Positions 6,754 to 12,773 of a DNA stretch of 12,773 bases are shown one piece after another. The translations under genes were made by a program, and so were the position numbers. Numbering within the stretch: position 1 is the stretch's first letter; every line of letters starts with the position of its first letter. The notes under the pieces were generated by a model that was not told the DNA's origin, searched no databases, and saw only the letters and a program-made list of their open reading frames with translations. Origin of the DNA: Candidatus Neomicrothrix sp. UBA2110 (GTDB taxonomy: Bacteria; Actinomycetota; Acidimicrobiia; Acidimicrobiales; Poriferisodalaceae); the NCBI GenBank assembly GCA_002331465.1, contig DCYM01000047.1:1-12773 (forward strand), given 5' to 3'.

Positions 6754-7514
6754 CTAGTGGTTTCGGCCCCTTGACGCTCAAGCCATCCCATTAAGACCGC
6801 GACGGCGCGAGGGTCGTGGCGGATCCTGTGGTCGGCACCAGCGATGAGCCGCAGCTCAGGCGAAGGGTGCCGCGCTGCGAGCAGTCGAGCGTCGTCTTGT
6901 GGGACTTGGCGATCGTTTGTTCCGTGCAATATGAGAAGAGGACGAGATCCAAGCTGTGGGACTGAGTCAATGGCACGATGTTGTCGAAGTTGCTTAGCCC
7001 ATTGGTTCAACGAAGCCGGGTAGTCGTCATGGTCAACGACTCCTACATTGCGGCAGTGTTGCATGAAGCGACGCGGATCCGTCGCCCAATCGTCGAAATC
7101 GGCACGCGGAGCCATCGCCGCGACGCCACGAATTTCCGGATCCCGTGATGCCGCCATGATCGCTAGCGACCCGCCGGTCGTCGAACCCACGAGCCATATT
7201 CGTTGCGATCCCTCTTCCCGTAACCGTTCTATTGATCGAGCAACATCTTCGAGCCAGCCGACCATTGAGAATTGGCCGGCCGACTGTCCACATCCGCGCA
7301 GGCTGACCGCCAGAACCGCCCACCCTTGTTCTTCGGCAACTCGCTCAGCAAACTGCTCATAGGAACGACTGGGAACCCCTGGCCGTTGTGTCGAAGGAAA
7401 CCCGTGGCACAAGACCATCGCAGGAGCATCAGCCAAGTTGCGTTCAGGGCGCACAAGAAACGCGTCGAGAGCAGGCTCCCCTTCAATAGTGGTTTCTGCA
7501 ATGGTGACTGCCAA
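6750..7514 (-). CDS. Alpha/beta hydrolase with Thr in the nucleophile elbow
   Basis: This 254-residue alpha/beta-hydrolase-fold protein lacks a signal peptide in the chosen frame. Visible features are the oxyanion-side motif VLCHGFPST (H37-G38), the strand-turn VLAVSLRGCGQSAG, the nucleophile elbow WLVGSTTGGSLA (G110-S-T112-T-G114), the acid LLILHGTNDRQVP (D201) and the base GADHRIRHDP (H229). In G-x-Nu-x-G the residue at the nucleophile position is T112, not Ser, Cys or Asp, while the Asp and His are kept. It may be inactive, poorly active or non-hydrolytic. TTG 7512-7514 is the only standard start in the frame. There is no good ribosome site, and the upstream codons encode a hydrophobic stretch (LLLLSAAVIALAV) without a start, so the real N-terminus is uncertain. 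It lies 17 bases after the small Cys-rich gene and is probably co-transcribed. Confidence 0.82.
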   Translation of the reverse strand: MAVTIAETTIEGEPALDAFLVRPERNLADAPAMVLCHGFPSTQRPGVPSRSYEQFAERVAEEQGWAVLAVSLRGCGQSAGQFSMVGWLEDVARSIERLREEGSQRIWLVGSTTGGSLAIMAASRDPEIRGVAAMAPRADFDDWATDPRRFMQHCRNVGVVDHDDYPASLNQWAKQLRQHRAIDSVPQLGSRPLLILHGTNDRQVPQDDARLLAARHPSPELRLIAGADHRIRHDPRAVAVLMGWLERQGAETTS

Positions 7515-7531
7515 GGCTATGACCGCGGCAC

Positions 7532-7738
7532 TCAGGAGCAGCAGGCCGCTGGTTTGTATCCCCGATTTCGTGCCTCACGAAGCTCGTCGGGGCCGAAGGT
7601 GGCATAGGACCCAGAAGTGCAGATCCCGTCGATAGCGTCTTCGTGAGTACACGAGTCAAAGTCATGGACTCGTTGGATTCGCTTATCACCCACGAAACGA
7701 TGGCCTTCTAGTTCTTTGGGTGGTTCCATAACAACCAT
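7532..7738 (-). CDS. Small Cys/His protein, possibly Ada-like metal-binding
   Basis: This 68-residue protein is short but looks real. It starts at ATG 7736-7738 with GAGG four bases upstream, lies six bases after the preceding gene, and has a sensible composition. Its layout is GHRFVGDKRIQRVHDFDSC, then a central segment, then FGPDELREARNRGYKPAACC. An N-terminal His/Cys followed by an F..P.EA...GY.P....C ending recalls the small Ada-type zinc-binding domain (Y.H...C...F.....A...GY.PC..C), with C30, C40, C66 and C67 plus H25 as possible ligands. However, the terminal pair is adjacent (CC) instead of CxxC, so metal binding is not assured. I do not assign a function. Confidence 0.6.
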   Translation of the reverse strand: MVVMEPPKELEGHRFVGDKRIQRVHDFDSCTHEDAIDGICTSGSYATFGPDELREARNRGYKPAACCS

Positions 7739-7744
7739 CTTGCC

Positions 7745-8155
7745 TCACTCTGGGCTTGACGCCGCGCCCAGGGCTCCAATGGCGTTGAGATATCGGAAAT
7801 GGGCCTTGACGACCGCATCAATAGTTGGTCGAGTGATCTCTATCCCTTGCGATAGGGCTTCCCGATAAACATGCTGAATTGCTGTTGATTCTTCCGCGAT
7901 TTCGTCGACGTCGCCAGGATCGGACTTGAATTGCAACTGGTTGAGGTGAACTCGAAGGAGTTCCCTCAAAGTTTCGCCGTCGATCTTGGCAGCAACATCA
8001 AATGGCAATTCGTCTTCGACGAAGACTGCTGCTTCTTCTAATCGCCATACAGGCTGACGTGGTTGAAGGCTGAGTCGGCGCGATTCTCGACCGATCATGC
8101 CCGCTGCGACAACGAAACCAATCACCAACGAAAAAGCAACGACAAGGGCAAGCAT
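7745..8155 (-). CDS. Membrane-anchored hypothetical protein
   Basis: This 136-residue protein has one N-terminal TM helix (LALVVAFSLVIGFVVAAGM, about residues 2-20) followed by RESRR, which predicts a cytoplasmic C-terminal part. The soluble region is mostly helical and acidic. It contains PVWRLEEAAVFVEDELPFDVAAKIDGETLRELLRVHLNQL written here only as key motifs: VWRLEEA, ELPFDVAA and LRELLRVHL. It recalls an uncharacterised actinobacterial family with a helical domain after a single TM segment. I see no catalytic motif. ATG 8153-8155 has no clear ribosome site. It follows the acyl-CoA dehydrogenase stop by 37 bases and precedes the small Cys-rich gene by six, so these probably form one transcript. 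Confidence 0.72.
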   Translation of the reverse strand: MLALVVAFSLVIGFVVAAGMIGRESRRLSLQPRQPVWRLEEAAVFVEDELPFDVAAKIDGETLRELLRVHLNQLQFKSDPGDVDEIAEESTAIQHVYREALSQGIEITRPTIDAVVKAHFRYLNAIGALGAASSPE

Positions 8156-8192
8156 TTGGTTTGGAGAGTGCCTTCAGATTCGAAGGTGGAAT

Positions 8193-9305
8193 CTAGAGTC
8201 CGATTCTTTGAGCAAGCAATTCGCGATGGTAAGCAGGGTCGCCAAACATCAATTCAGAACTCTTTGCGCGTTTGAAATAAAGGTGGGCCGGATGTTCCCA
8301 TGTGAAACCGATACCGCCGTGAATTTGAATGTTTTCGGCCGCGCAATGGAAGTAAGCCTCAGAGCAATAGGCCTTAGCTAGCGAAGCCACCGAAGGCAGT
8401 TCTTCGTTCATTTCTGAGGCACACCATGCTCCGTAATAGGCGGCCGATTTGGCAGATTCAACTTCAAGCAACATGTCAGCACATTTGTGTTTGATCGCCT
8501 GGAAGGAGCCGATGGGTCGACCGAACTGGACTCGATCTTTGGCGTATTGGACCGCCATATCCATGACGAACTGGGCTCCACCTACCTGTTCGTTTGCGAG
8601 GGCTACAGCTGCCAGATCCAAGATTTGAGAGACATACGAGAAATCGTTGGTGTCACACAGGTGGCTGGCCGGGGTTCCCTCGAAGGTAATTCGTGCTTGC
8701 TTTCGGGTTTGGTCCATTGTCGAAAGGTTTTCGCGGCTGAGACCCGTTGCATCGCCTTCAACGGTGTACAAGTGAATTCCGTTGTCGGCTCGAGCGGCGA
8801 CCACAAAGAGGTTTGCGGTTCCTCCGTCTGTCACGAACATCTTTTCGCCAGTGATTGTCGCTCCGTCGCCGGTACCAGTTGCTTCAACGGTGATGCCTTC
8901 TGCATCCCATCGGCCGTTCGCTTCGGCTAGTGCCAAGGTTGCGATGGTGCTCCCGTCGGCGATGCCTGGTAGCAACGCTGTCTTCGCGTCTTCGTTGCCG
9001 GAGTGAATGATGGCGTTGCCTGCAAGCACGACTGTGCTGAAGAAGGGCGCGCAGAGGAGACTGCGTCCCATCTCCTCCAGGGCGATGCCTAGTTCGACGT
9101 AGCCAAAGCCTTGGCCGCCGTACTCTTCTGGGATAATCATGCTTTGAAGTCCGAGTTGCTCAGCCATCTGGCTCCAAACAGCGGGGTCATATCCATTGTC
9201 TGTGTCCATTAATTCGCGGACCGTCGCTTCGGCAGATTTGTCTTCCATAAACGAGCGAATGAAGCTGCGGAGTTCTTCTTGCTCCTCGGTGAAGGCAAAG
9301 TTCAC
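8193..9305 (-). CDS. Acyl-CoA dehydrogenase
   Basis: This FAD enzyme introduces the alpha-beta double bond into acyl-CoA thioesters and passes electrons to ETF. The 370 residues cover the whole fold: an N-terminal helical domain (NFAFTEEQEELRSFIRSF, LGLQSMIIPEEYGGQGFGYVELGIALEEMGR), a mid beta domain (LALAEANGRW, KMFVTDGGTANLFVVAA) and a C-terminal domain with YAKDRVQFGRPIGSFQAIKHKCADM and the nucleotide-contact block IQIHGGIGFTWEHPAHLY. E337 in TWEHP aligns with the catalytic Glu of the medium-chain enzyme. GTG 9303-9305 is preceded by GAAGAGG at about eight bases, which fixes the start. The frame is open to 9449 but without homology, and it would cross the toxin-antitoxin palindrome. Substrate is unknown. 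It is the first gene of a probable four-gene minus-strand unit. Confidence 0.92.
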   Translation of the reverse strand: MNFAFTEEQEELRSFIRSFMEDKSAEATVRELMDTDNGYDPAVWSQMAEQLGLQSMIIPEEYGGQGFGYVELGIALEEMGRSLLCAPFFSTVVLAGNAIIHSGNEDAKTALLPGIADGSTIATLALAEANGRWDAEGITVEATGTGDGATITGEKMFVTDGGTANLFVVAARADNGIHLYTVEGDATGLSRENLSTMDQTRKQARITFEGTPASHLCDTNDFSYVSQILDLAAVALANEQVGGAQFVMDMAVQYAKDRVQFGRPIGSFQAIKHKCADMLLEVESAKSAAYYGAWCASEMNEELPSVASLAKAYCSEAYFHCAAENIQIHGGIGFTWEHPAHLYFKRAKSSELMFGDPAYHRELLAQRIGL

Positions 9306-9374
9306 GGTGACTACCTCTTCGTAGAGTGGTGGGGAATACAACGTTTTAGCCCGTGTAAGTCCAGCGCGCCAATT

Positions 9375-9402
9375 AGAGTGTGTACACTTATGTACACACT
9401 CT
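9375..9402. promoter_or_regulatory. 12-bp perfect inverted repeat, likely operator of the toxin-antitoxin operon
   Basis: AGAGTGTGTACA (9375-9386) and TGTACACACTCT (9391-9402) are exact reverse complements separated by CTTA. Each arm also contains the self-complementary TGTACA. The element lies 28 bases before the antitoxin ATG and 69 bases before the divergent acyl-CoA dehydrogenase GTG. Phd/YefM antitoxins bind such palindromes over their own promoter, so autoregulation is the natural reading. It could also influence the divergent gene. Confidence 0.7.
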
Positions 9403-9430
9403 CTTTTTAGTGACCGGAGCAGCGCATCAA

Positions 9431-9724
9431 ATGAGTTCAGCGGCAGCAAGTCACGTAGGTACGAGAGAGTTGCGGGCGAACCTTGCGAGTCATCTGCGCA
9501 CCGCTGCCGCTGGGCATACCATTTTCATAACCGTGGACGGGCAGGTCGTGGCTCAACTAGGGCCCGTCGGTTCGGGCGGTCATCCTGACTCAATTGAGGC
9601 CCTTATTGCGACAGGTCTGGTAGTCGCACCGCGGAGACCTGACCGGAAAATCGAGGAAATGGCCTTTGAGCTCCCGGCGGGGCTTTCTAGCGATCGGGCG
9701 TTGCGCGAAATTAGGGGTCGTTGA
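9431..9724 (+). CDS. Antitoxin, Phd/YefM (VapB-type) family
   Basis: This 97-residue antitoxin partners the PIN toxin that follows. Its N-terminal region carries the Phd/YefM fold signature: VGTRELRANLASHLRTAAAGHTIFITVDGQVVAQLGP, seen as the key pieces GTRELRANL (helix 1), LR.AAAG and I.ITVDGQVVAQL. This domain dimerises and binds DNA. The C-terminal part (IEALIATGLVVAP, LPAGLSSDRALREIRG) is the flexible segment expected to wrap the toxin. ATG 9431 was chosen because the domain begins shortly after it. The open frame begins at 9380 inside the palindrome, which would be incompatible with operator function. GGAG lies 12 bases upstream. Its stop overlaps the toxin start (TGATG), giving tight coupling. 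Confidence 0.88.
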   Translation: MSSAAASHVGTRELRANLASHLRTAAAGHTIFITVDGQVVAQLGPVGSGGHPDSIEALIATGLVVAPRRPDRKIEEMAFELPAGLSSDRALREIRGR

Positions 9725-10143
9725 TGACGGTCGCTCTCGATACTTCAGCTCTTTTGAAACGCTATCTCTCTGAGCCAGGCCAGCGTCTCGTGAATCAGCA
9801 CCTCAAGCAGGATCTCGTATGGTGCGCCTCTGCTTTAGCTCGCACTGAAGTTCAACTCAGTTTGCATCGAGTAGCTTCTGGGCCCGTTGAGCAGCGAGCG
9901 TTGTGGTCCACGTTTCGAGAGGATTGGGACCGTATTGCGGTTATCCCGATAGACGAGCGGTGCTTGGCGCGGTCAGTTGAGATAGGAGCTAACTTCCAGT
10001 TGCAGACGGTGGATGCGCTGCATCTGGCTGCCGCGGATAGGCTCCCCCGGCCCTTGACGTACTTGACGTTTGATAGTCATCAAATTCCAGCGGCGTTGGG
10101 TTTGGGTTTTGACGTTGTGTCGACGGAGAGCGTCGATTTCTAA
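9724..10143 (+). CDS. vapC: PIN-domain toxin, VapC family ribonuclease
   Basis: This is a 139-residue PIN-domain endoribonuclease, the toxin of the pair. The metal-binding acidic residues are all in place: D6 in ALDTSALLKRYLSEPG, E42 in ARTEVQLSL, D97 in TVDALHLAAA and D117 in LTFDSHQ. The fold is complete and ends with IPAALGLGFDVV. RNA target is unknown; VapC toxins typically cut tRNA or rRNA. It starts at ATG 9724-9726, overlapping the antitoxin stop by one base. It would be inhibited by the antitoxin's C-terminus. Nothing suggests inactivation. A short hairpin spans its last codons. Confidence 0.9.
   Translation: MTVALDTSALLKRYLSEPGQRLVNQHLKQDLVWCASALARTEVQLSLHRVASGPVEQRALWSTFREDWDRIAVIPIDERCLARSVEIGANFQLQTVDALHLAAADRLPRPLTYLTFDSHQIPAALGLGFDVVSTESVDF
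10120..10141 (+). terminator. Weak hairpin at vapC 3' end
   Basis: TCGACG (10120-10125) pairs with CGTCGA (10131-10136) over a GAGAG loop, followed by TTTCT. The stem is short and the U tract poor, and the hairpin overlaps the vapC stop codon, so intrinsic termination is possible but weakly supported. Confidence 0.25.
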
Positions 10144-10603
10144 CACCAATTTGCGCTCGTGAATCAATGGTGACTGGTGTGAGATTGCTGGTAACGCGCA
10201 ACTCCGATGTTGTCGATTATCAGAATTTGTGTCTTGATTCAATCACGATGGTTTTTCACCCACCGGTCGGGCTCAATCTCCAATTACTACCCGTGACCTG
10301 ACAGCGCCTTGGCCTCTATTTTTCGTTTTTGTTAGACAATTCCTCAACGTACCTGCGGACCCCTGGGTCCCTCGCCCTCTCGTGCTGGGTCGAGTTAGTC
10401 CTGCGAGGGAATTTTTCCCTGCAAGCACGTACTTCGTCTGCCTCAGACGAACCCCTCCAAGGGCGTAGGGCGGACTCACCCACAACGGGTCACTAGCCTG
10501 ATGTTGACCGACATTGATTCCCCGTTGGTTGAGCCACTAAGACAGCGAATTGCTAAGCACATGTTCCCTCTCCACGAACCCTTCAAAAGGATCAACGCAC
10601 ATC
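10144..10603. other. 460-bp non-coding region with dense hairpin potential
   Basis: No convincing gene lies here; open frames on either strand lack any recognisable protein. The first half (10144-10350) is AT-richer, with two T-runs at about 10318-10330. The second half (10352-10490) is GC-rich and packed with inverted repeats. They are GGACC/GGTCC (10357-10370), TCCCTCGC/GCGAGGGA (10368-10410), CGTGCT/AGCACG (10381-10429), AGGGAA/TTCCCT (10406-10420), TTCGTCTG/CAGACGAA (10433-10451) and ACCC/GGGT (10478-10490). It precedes the HugZ-like gene. Searching by eye for tRNA, tmRNA, SRP RNA, RNase P and common riboswitch signatures gave nothing. AAAAGG (10585-10590) is a possible ribosome site for the gene at 10604. 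Confidence 0.6.
10352..10490. ncRNA. Candidate structured RNA or leader with mutually exclusive stems
   Basis: The 8-bp stem 10368-10375/10403-10410 (with an inner CTCG/CGAG pair at 10379-10382/10391-10394) cannot coexist with the alternative fold. In that fold CGTGCT 10381-10386 pairs with AGCACG 10424-10429 around a bulged hairpin (GC-AGGGAA/TTCCCT-GC, 10403-10422, loop TTT). A separate perfect 8-bp hairpin (10433-10451, loop CCT) follows. The set of nested alternatives resembles a regulatory RNA. Strand is undetermined because all helices form on either strand. It may be an upstream leader of the gene at 10604 or an independent small RNA. Confidence 0.35.
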
Positions 10604-11398
10604 ATGAATGAGAACGCCGAGACTGAGCACGGTGGCGGACAGGCGCCAGGGCCTTTGGGTCAAACAGATTCATTTCCCACCGATGCAGAGCTGTCTCGAA
10701 GTCTGATGGAGTCAACTAGGAAGGGAGTGTTGTCGACACTCACCCCAGACAGCTACCCCTACGGAAGTCTCGTCTCCCACGTCACAAGCGAGGGCGGCGA
10801 CCCAATCATCCTCATATCGGACCTAGCGGAACACACTCAAAATGTTCGATTAGAAAATCGAGCAAGTTTTCTCATCAATACCGCCAGTTCGATTGAAGGG
10901 GACCCGCTATCAGGCGCTCGACTCACATTGGTCGGCAAAATGGAACTCCTAGACGACCCCGGCGCCCTGGGTGACCTGTACCTATCGAAACATCCCTATG
11001 CAGCGGGCTACGCCGATTTTAAAGATTTCAACTACTGGAAACTTGTTGTGGAACGTTGCCGGTTTGTTGGAGGATTCGGGCACATGAGTTGGATGGACGG
11101 CACCGCGTACTCTCAGGCAGATGCTGATCCGTTCTCACCTAACGCCGAGCACGCAATTGAGCACATGAATGATGACCACGCGGACGCGAATCTGATATTC
11201 GTTCAAGAACTCGGTGGCATCCCTGATGCTTCAGAGGCGCAGATGGTCGCAGTGGACCGCTATGGAATGACATTTCAGGTACCAACTAAGGACGGTGCTC
11301 GGTTCAGCAGGGTGGCGTTTCCTGAGATTGCTACGCACGCTTCTCAACTTGAACCTTTTGTTATTGGTCTACTGCACTCATTGCGCCAGGATGCCTAG
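10604..11398 (+). CDS. HugZ-like pyridoxamine-5'-phosphate-oxidase-fold protein with DUF2470
   Basis: This 264-residue protein combines an N-terminal split-barrel domain of the PNPOx/flavin-reductase type with a C-terminal DUF2470 domain, the arrangement of HugZ-type heme-degrading or heme-binding proteins. The barrel spans about 25-170: KGVLSTLTPDSYPYGSLVSHV, IILISDLAEHTQNVRLENRASFLI, RLTLVGKMELLDD. DUF2470 begins near 180 with the typical NAEHAIEHMNDDHADAN, whose His and Asp residues are characteristic, and ends with VAFPEIATHASQL. Similar proteins occur in plants (GluTR-binding protein) and actinobacteria. Cofactor and substrate are unknown: heme, flavin and F420 are all possible. ATG 10604 is preceded by AAAAGG at 13 bases. 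An in-frame TTG at 10550 would add an unsupported leader. Confidence 0.85.
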   Translation: MNENAETEHGGGQAPGPLGQTDSFPTDAELSRSLMESTRKGVLSTLTPDSYPYGSLVSHVTSEGGDPIILISDLAEHTQNVRLENRASFLINTASSIEGDPLSGARLTLVGKMELLDDPGALGDLYLSKHPYAAGYADFKDFNYWKLVVERCRFVGGFGHMSWMDGTAYSQADADPFSPNAEHAIEHMNDDHADANLIFVQELGGIPDASEAQMVAVDRYGMTFQVPTKDGARFSRVAFPEIATHASQLEPFVIGLLHSLRQDA

Positions 11399-11420
11399 GG
11401 AGTAGCCGTAGACTTCCGCT

Positions 11421-12029
11421 ATGACTCTCCATTGGGAAGGGACCGGCATCGAAGTGCACAAGGTTGTCGTGGGCCCCTACGAAAACAATGTGTTCACCGT
11501 TCGATGCACGGAATCAGGTGAAGCACTCCTCATCGATGCTGCCAACGAACATGAGCAGTTACTTGAGCTATGTCGAGGTCTCGGGGTGCGAACCGTCGTC
11601 GAAACCCACGGCCACTGGGACCACATCCAAGCCATTCCCGCGATCCGAGATGCCGGATACGAAGTAGGGGTGGCAGCCGAGGACGCAACGATGCTCCCTA
11701 GCTACGACTTCATTCTCGAAGATGATTCCGTCATCGAGATCGGGCGTCTTCGAATTCGAACAATTCACAACCCTGGCCACACTCCAGGTTCAATGAGCTT
11801 CCATGTGGAAGACACGCCGCTCCTATTCAGTGGGGACACTTTGTTCCCTGGAGGACCTGGCGCGACGGACTTTGAAGGTGGCGATTTCAGCACGATCATT
11901 CAGAGCATCGAAGATCGCATGTTTTCGCGTTTTGCTGCTGACACCATTGTCTTGCCCGGTCACGGAGACGACACCACCATCGGCAGTGAATCTCCCCAGC
12001 TTCAAACATGGGTAGATCGCGGCTGGTAA
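11421..12029 (+). CDS. MBL-fold metallo-hydrolase (glyoxalase II-like)
   Basis: This is a 202-residue metallo-beta-lactamase-fold hydrolase of the glyoxalase II-like group. The dinuclear metal site is fully visible: THGHWDH (H63, H65, D67, H68), H120 in HNPGHTPGS, D139 in LFSGDTLFPGG and H181 in VLPGHGDDTTIG. The length is that of a minimal MBL hydrolase without the extra C-terminal substrate domain of classical glyoxalase II, so thioester or persulfide chemistry is open. No signal peptide is seen, so it is probably cytoplasmic. It begins 22 bases after the HugZ-like stop. A TAGACT box (11409-11414) six bases before the ATG could alternatively be the -10 of a leaderless transcript. It converges on the ABC permease gene with three bases between stops. 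Confidence 0.9.
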   Translation: MTLHWEGTGIEVHKVVVGPYENNVFTVRCTESGEALLIDAANEHEQLLELCRGLGVRTVVETHGHWDHIQAIPAIRDAGYEVGVAAEDATMLPSYDFILEDDSVIEIGRLRIRTIHNPGHTPGSMSFHVEDTPLLFSGDTLFPGGPGATDFEGGDFSTIIQSIEDRMFSRFAADTIVLPGHGDDTTIGSESPQLQTWVDRGW

Positions 12030-12032
12030 CTG

Positions 12033-12773
12033 CTAACCGGTCGATACTCGCCGTGCAAGTGACCGAAAAGCCATCGTGAACGTTACGACTGCCAGACCCA
12101 ATATTGCTGCGACAGCTTTGGCAAGAGCCCCTAGATCCCACCCCTCCGATAACACCGACCGCATGCCCTCCAAAAGATAGGTAACGGGGTTCCAAGCGGC
12201 CACAGTTTTGAGCCATCCGCTCATCAAATCTCGTGGCAACATGCTCGGAGTGAGGAAGGCGAAGGGGAAAAAAATAAGGAATGCCGAGTTAACTGCAGCC
12301 GGATTGCCGGTACGCAGAGCGACCGTATAAGGAAATCCGGTGAATGCAAGACTCCACGCCATGGCGAGCATTACGAAGACACCAAGCCCTGCCACCCCGG
12401 TGCCAAAGCTGACACCCACAGCAAATCCCAACAGCAACACAACAACCGCTAGAGCCAAAGCCAGCACGATGTCCGCGATCATCAGTCCCAAAAGCAGCGA
12501 CACTCGACGGATCGGGGTGACCAACATGCGATCGAGATATCCAGTTTGGATATCAGTCACGAGCATGTTGGCGCGAGATATTCCAGTAACTGCGAACACA
12601 ATGCCGACAGGCAACTGAAAAGCTCGGTAGTCGATCCCCGCCTGACGTTCCACAAACGTTTCCAGCGCGCCGATATTGACGACAAAAAAGAAAATAGGAA
12701 TAGCTAAGGCCGGGCCGATGAACTCCGGTTCCCTCAACAAGCTGCGTATCGCTCGGCGCGCCACGGTCCCGAC
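12033..12773 (-). CDS. ABC-2 type transporter permease, start beyond window
   Basis: This is the membrane subunit of an ABC-2 family exporter. At least 246 residues are visible, and the frame runs off the right edge without a start being fixed (an in-frame GTG lies at 12764). The sequence is strongly hydrophobic with about six TM segments, including IGPALAIPIFFFVVNIGAL, RVSLLLGLMIADIVLALAL, GVFVMLAMAWSLAFTGF, VNSAFLIFFPFAFLTPSMLP and GALAKAVAAILGLAVVTF. Between the first two lies the ABC-2 pattern LVTDIQTGYLDRMLVTPIRR. AFLTPSMLPRDLMSGWLKTVAAWNPVTYLLEGMR is the typical loop region, seen here as its key parts LTPSMLP, WNPVTY and EGMR. This is the layout of the daunorubicin-type drug/lipid exporter permeases; substrate is unknown. 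An ATPase gene probably lies just upstream, outside the window. Confidence 0.9.
   Translation of the reverse strand, partial: VGTVARRAIRSLLREPEFIGPALAIPIFFFVVNIGALETFVERQAGIDYRAFQLPVGIVFAVTGISRANMLVTDIQTGYLDRMLVTPIRRVSLLLGLMIADIVLALALAVVVLLLGFAVGVSFGTGVAGLGVFVMLAMAWSLAFTGFPYTVALRTGNPAAVNSAFLIFFPFAFLTPSMLPRDLMSGWLKTVAAWNPVTYLLEGMRSVLSEGWDLGALAKAVAAILGLAVVTFTMAFRSLARRVSTG

Noticed and set aside
8487..8930. 147-codon plus-strand frame
   Set aside because: It is the complementary strand of the acyl-CoA dehydrogenase gene, with no domain of its own.
9306..9449. N-terminal extension of the acyl-CoA dehydrogenase
   Set aside because: It would span the toxin-antitoxin palindrome and the antitoxin start. 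GTG 9305 has a strong ribosome site and the fold begins there.
10273..10485. 70-codon minus-strand frame in the intergenic region
   Set aside because: The composition is unlike a protein family, it has no ribosome site, and it overlaps the hairpin cluster.
10577..10592. tRNA-Sec-like anticodon loop (CTTCAAA between CC and GG)
   Set aside because: It attracted attention because selC was wanted, but there is no acceptor stem, long variable arm or T-arm around it. It is better explained as the ribosome site of the next gene.

Overview
The window reads as chromosomal DNA from an actinobacterium of moderate GC content. An Acidimicrobiia-like or marine lineage is my best guess, but it is inference only. 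The grounds are a homodimeric AceE-type pyruvate dehydrogenase E1 with dihydrolipoamide dehydrogenase, a Septum_form lipoprotein, an MPT53/DsbE-like envelope oxidoreductase, an HhH-GPD protein of the actinobacterial type, and frequent GTG/TTG starts. I see no rRNA, tRNA, CRISPR, transposase or phage gene.

Layout. Positions 1-191 (minus) hold the start of a dihydrolipoamide dehydrogenase, preceded by a possible 41-codon single-TM micro-ORF. Positions 401-1900 (plus) hold a three-gene envelope block: a TlpA/DsbE-like lipoprotein, an SRPBCC protein and a Septum_form lipoprotein. Positions 1913-2926 (minus) encode RNase HI fused to a YpsA-like SLOG domain. AceE follows divergently (3007-5709, plus), then an HhH-GPD protein and a MaoC-like hot-dog protein. 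From 9305 back to 6750 (minus) runs an acyl-CoA dehydrogenase, a membrane-anchored hypothetical, a small Cys-rich protein and an alpha/beta hydrolase. Positions 9375-10143 hold a Phd/VapC toxin-antitoxin pair behind a near-perfect palindrome. Positions 10144-10603 are non-coding and rich in hairpins. A HugZ/DUF2470 protein and an MBL-fold hydrolase (plus) then converge on an ABC-2 permease (minus) that runs off the right edge.

The main discovery candidate is the gene at 401-961. The reading frame of the thioredoxin-fold lipoprotein is split by one TGA (680-682) lying exactly at the first Cys of the CxxC active site (WFWAPW-TGA-GTC). The same frame continues to the natural end of the domain. 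Starting 20 nt after the TGA is a perfect 6-bp hairpin with a GGTC loop, the same apical sequence as in the E. coli fdhF SECIS. This is best read as a selenocysteine-containing exported thiol oxidoreductase (UxxC). It sits in an operon with an SRPBCC protein and a Septum_form lipoprotein, which suggests a role in envelope redox or maturation. No Sec machinery gene (selA, selB, selC or selD) lies in the window, so the reading depends on those genes being elsewhere in the genome.
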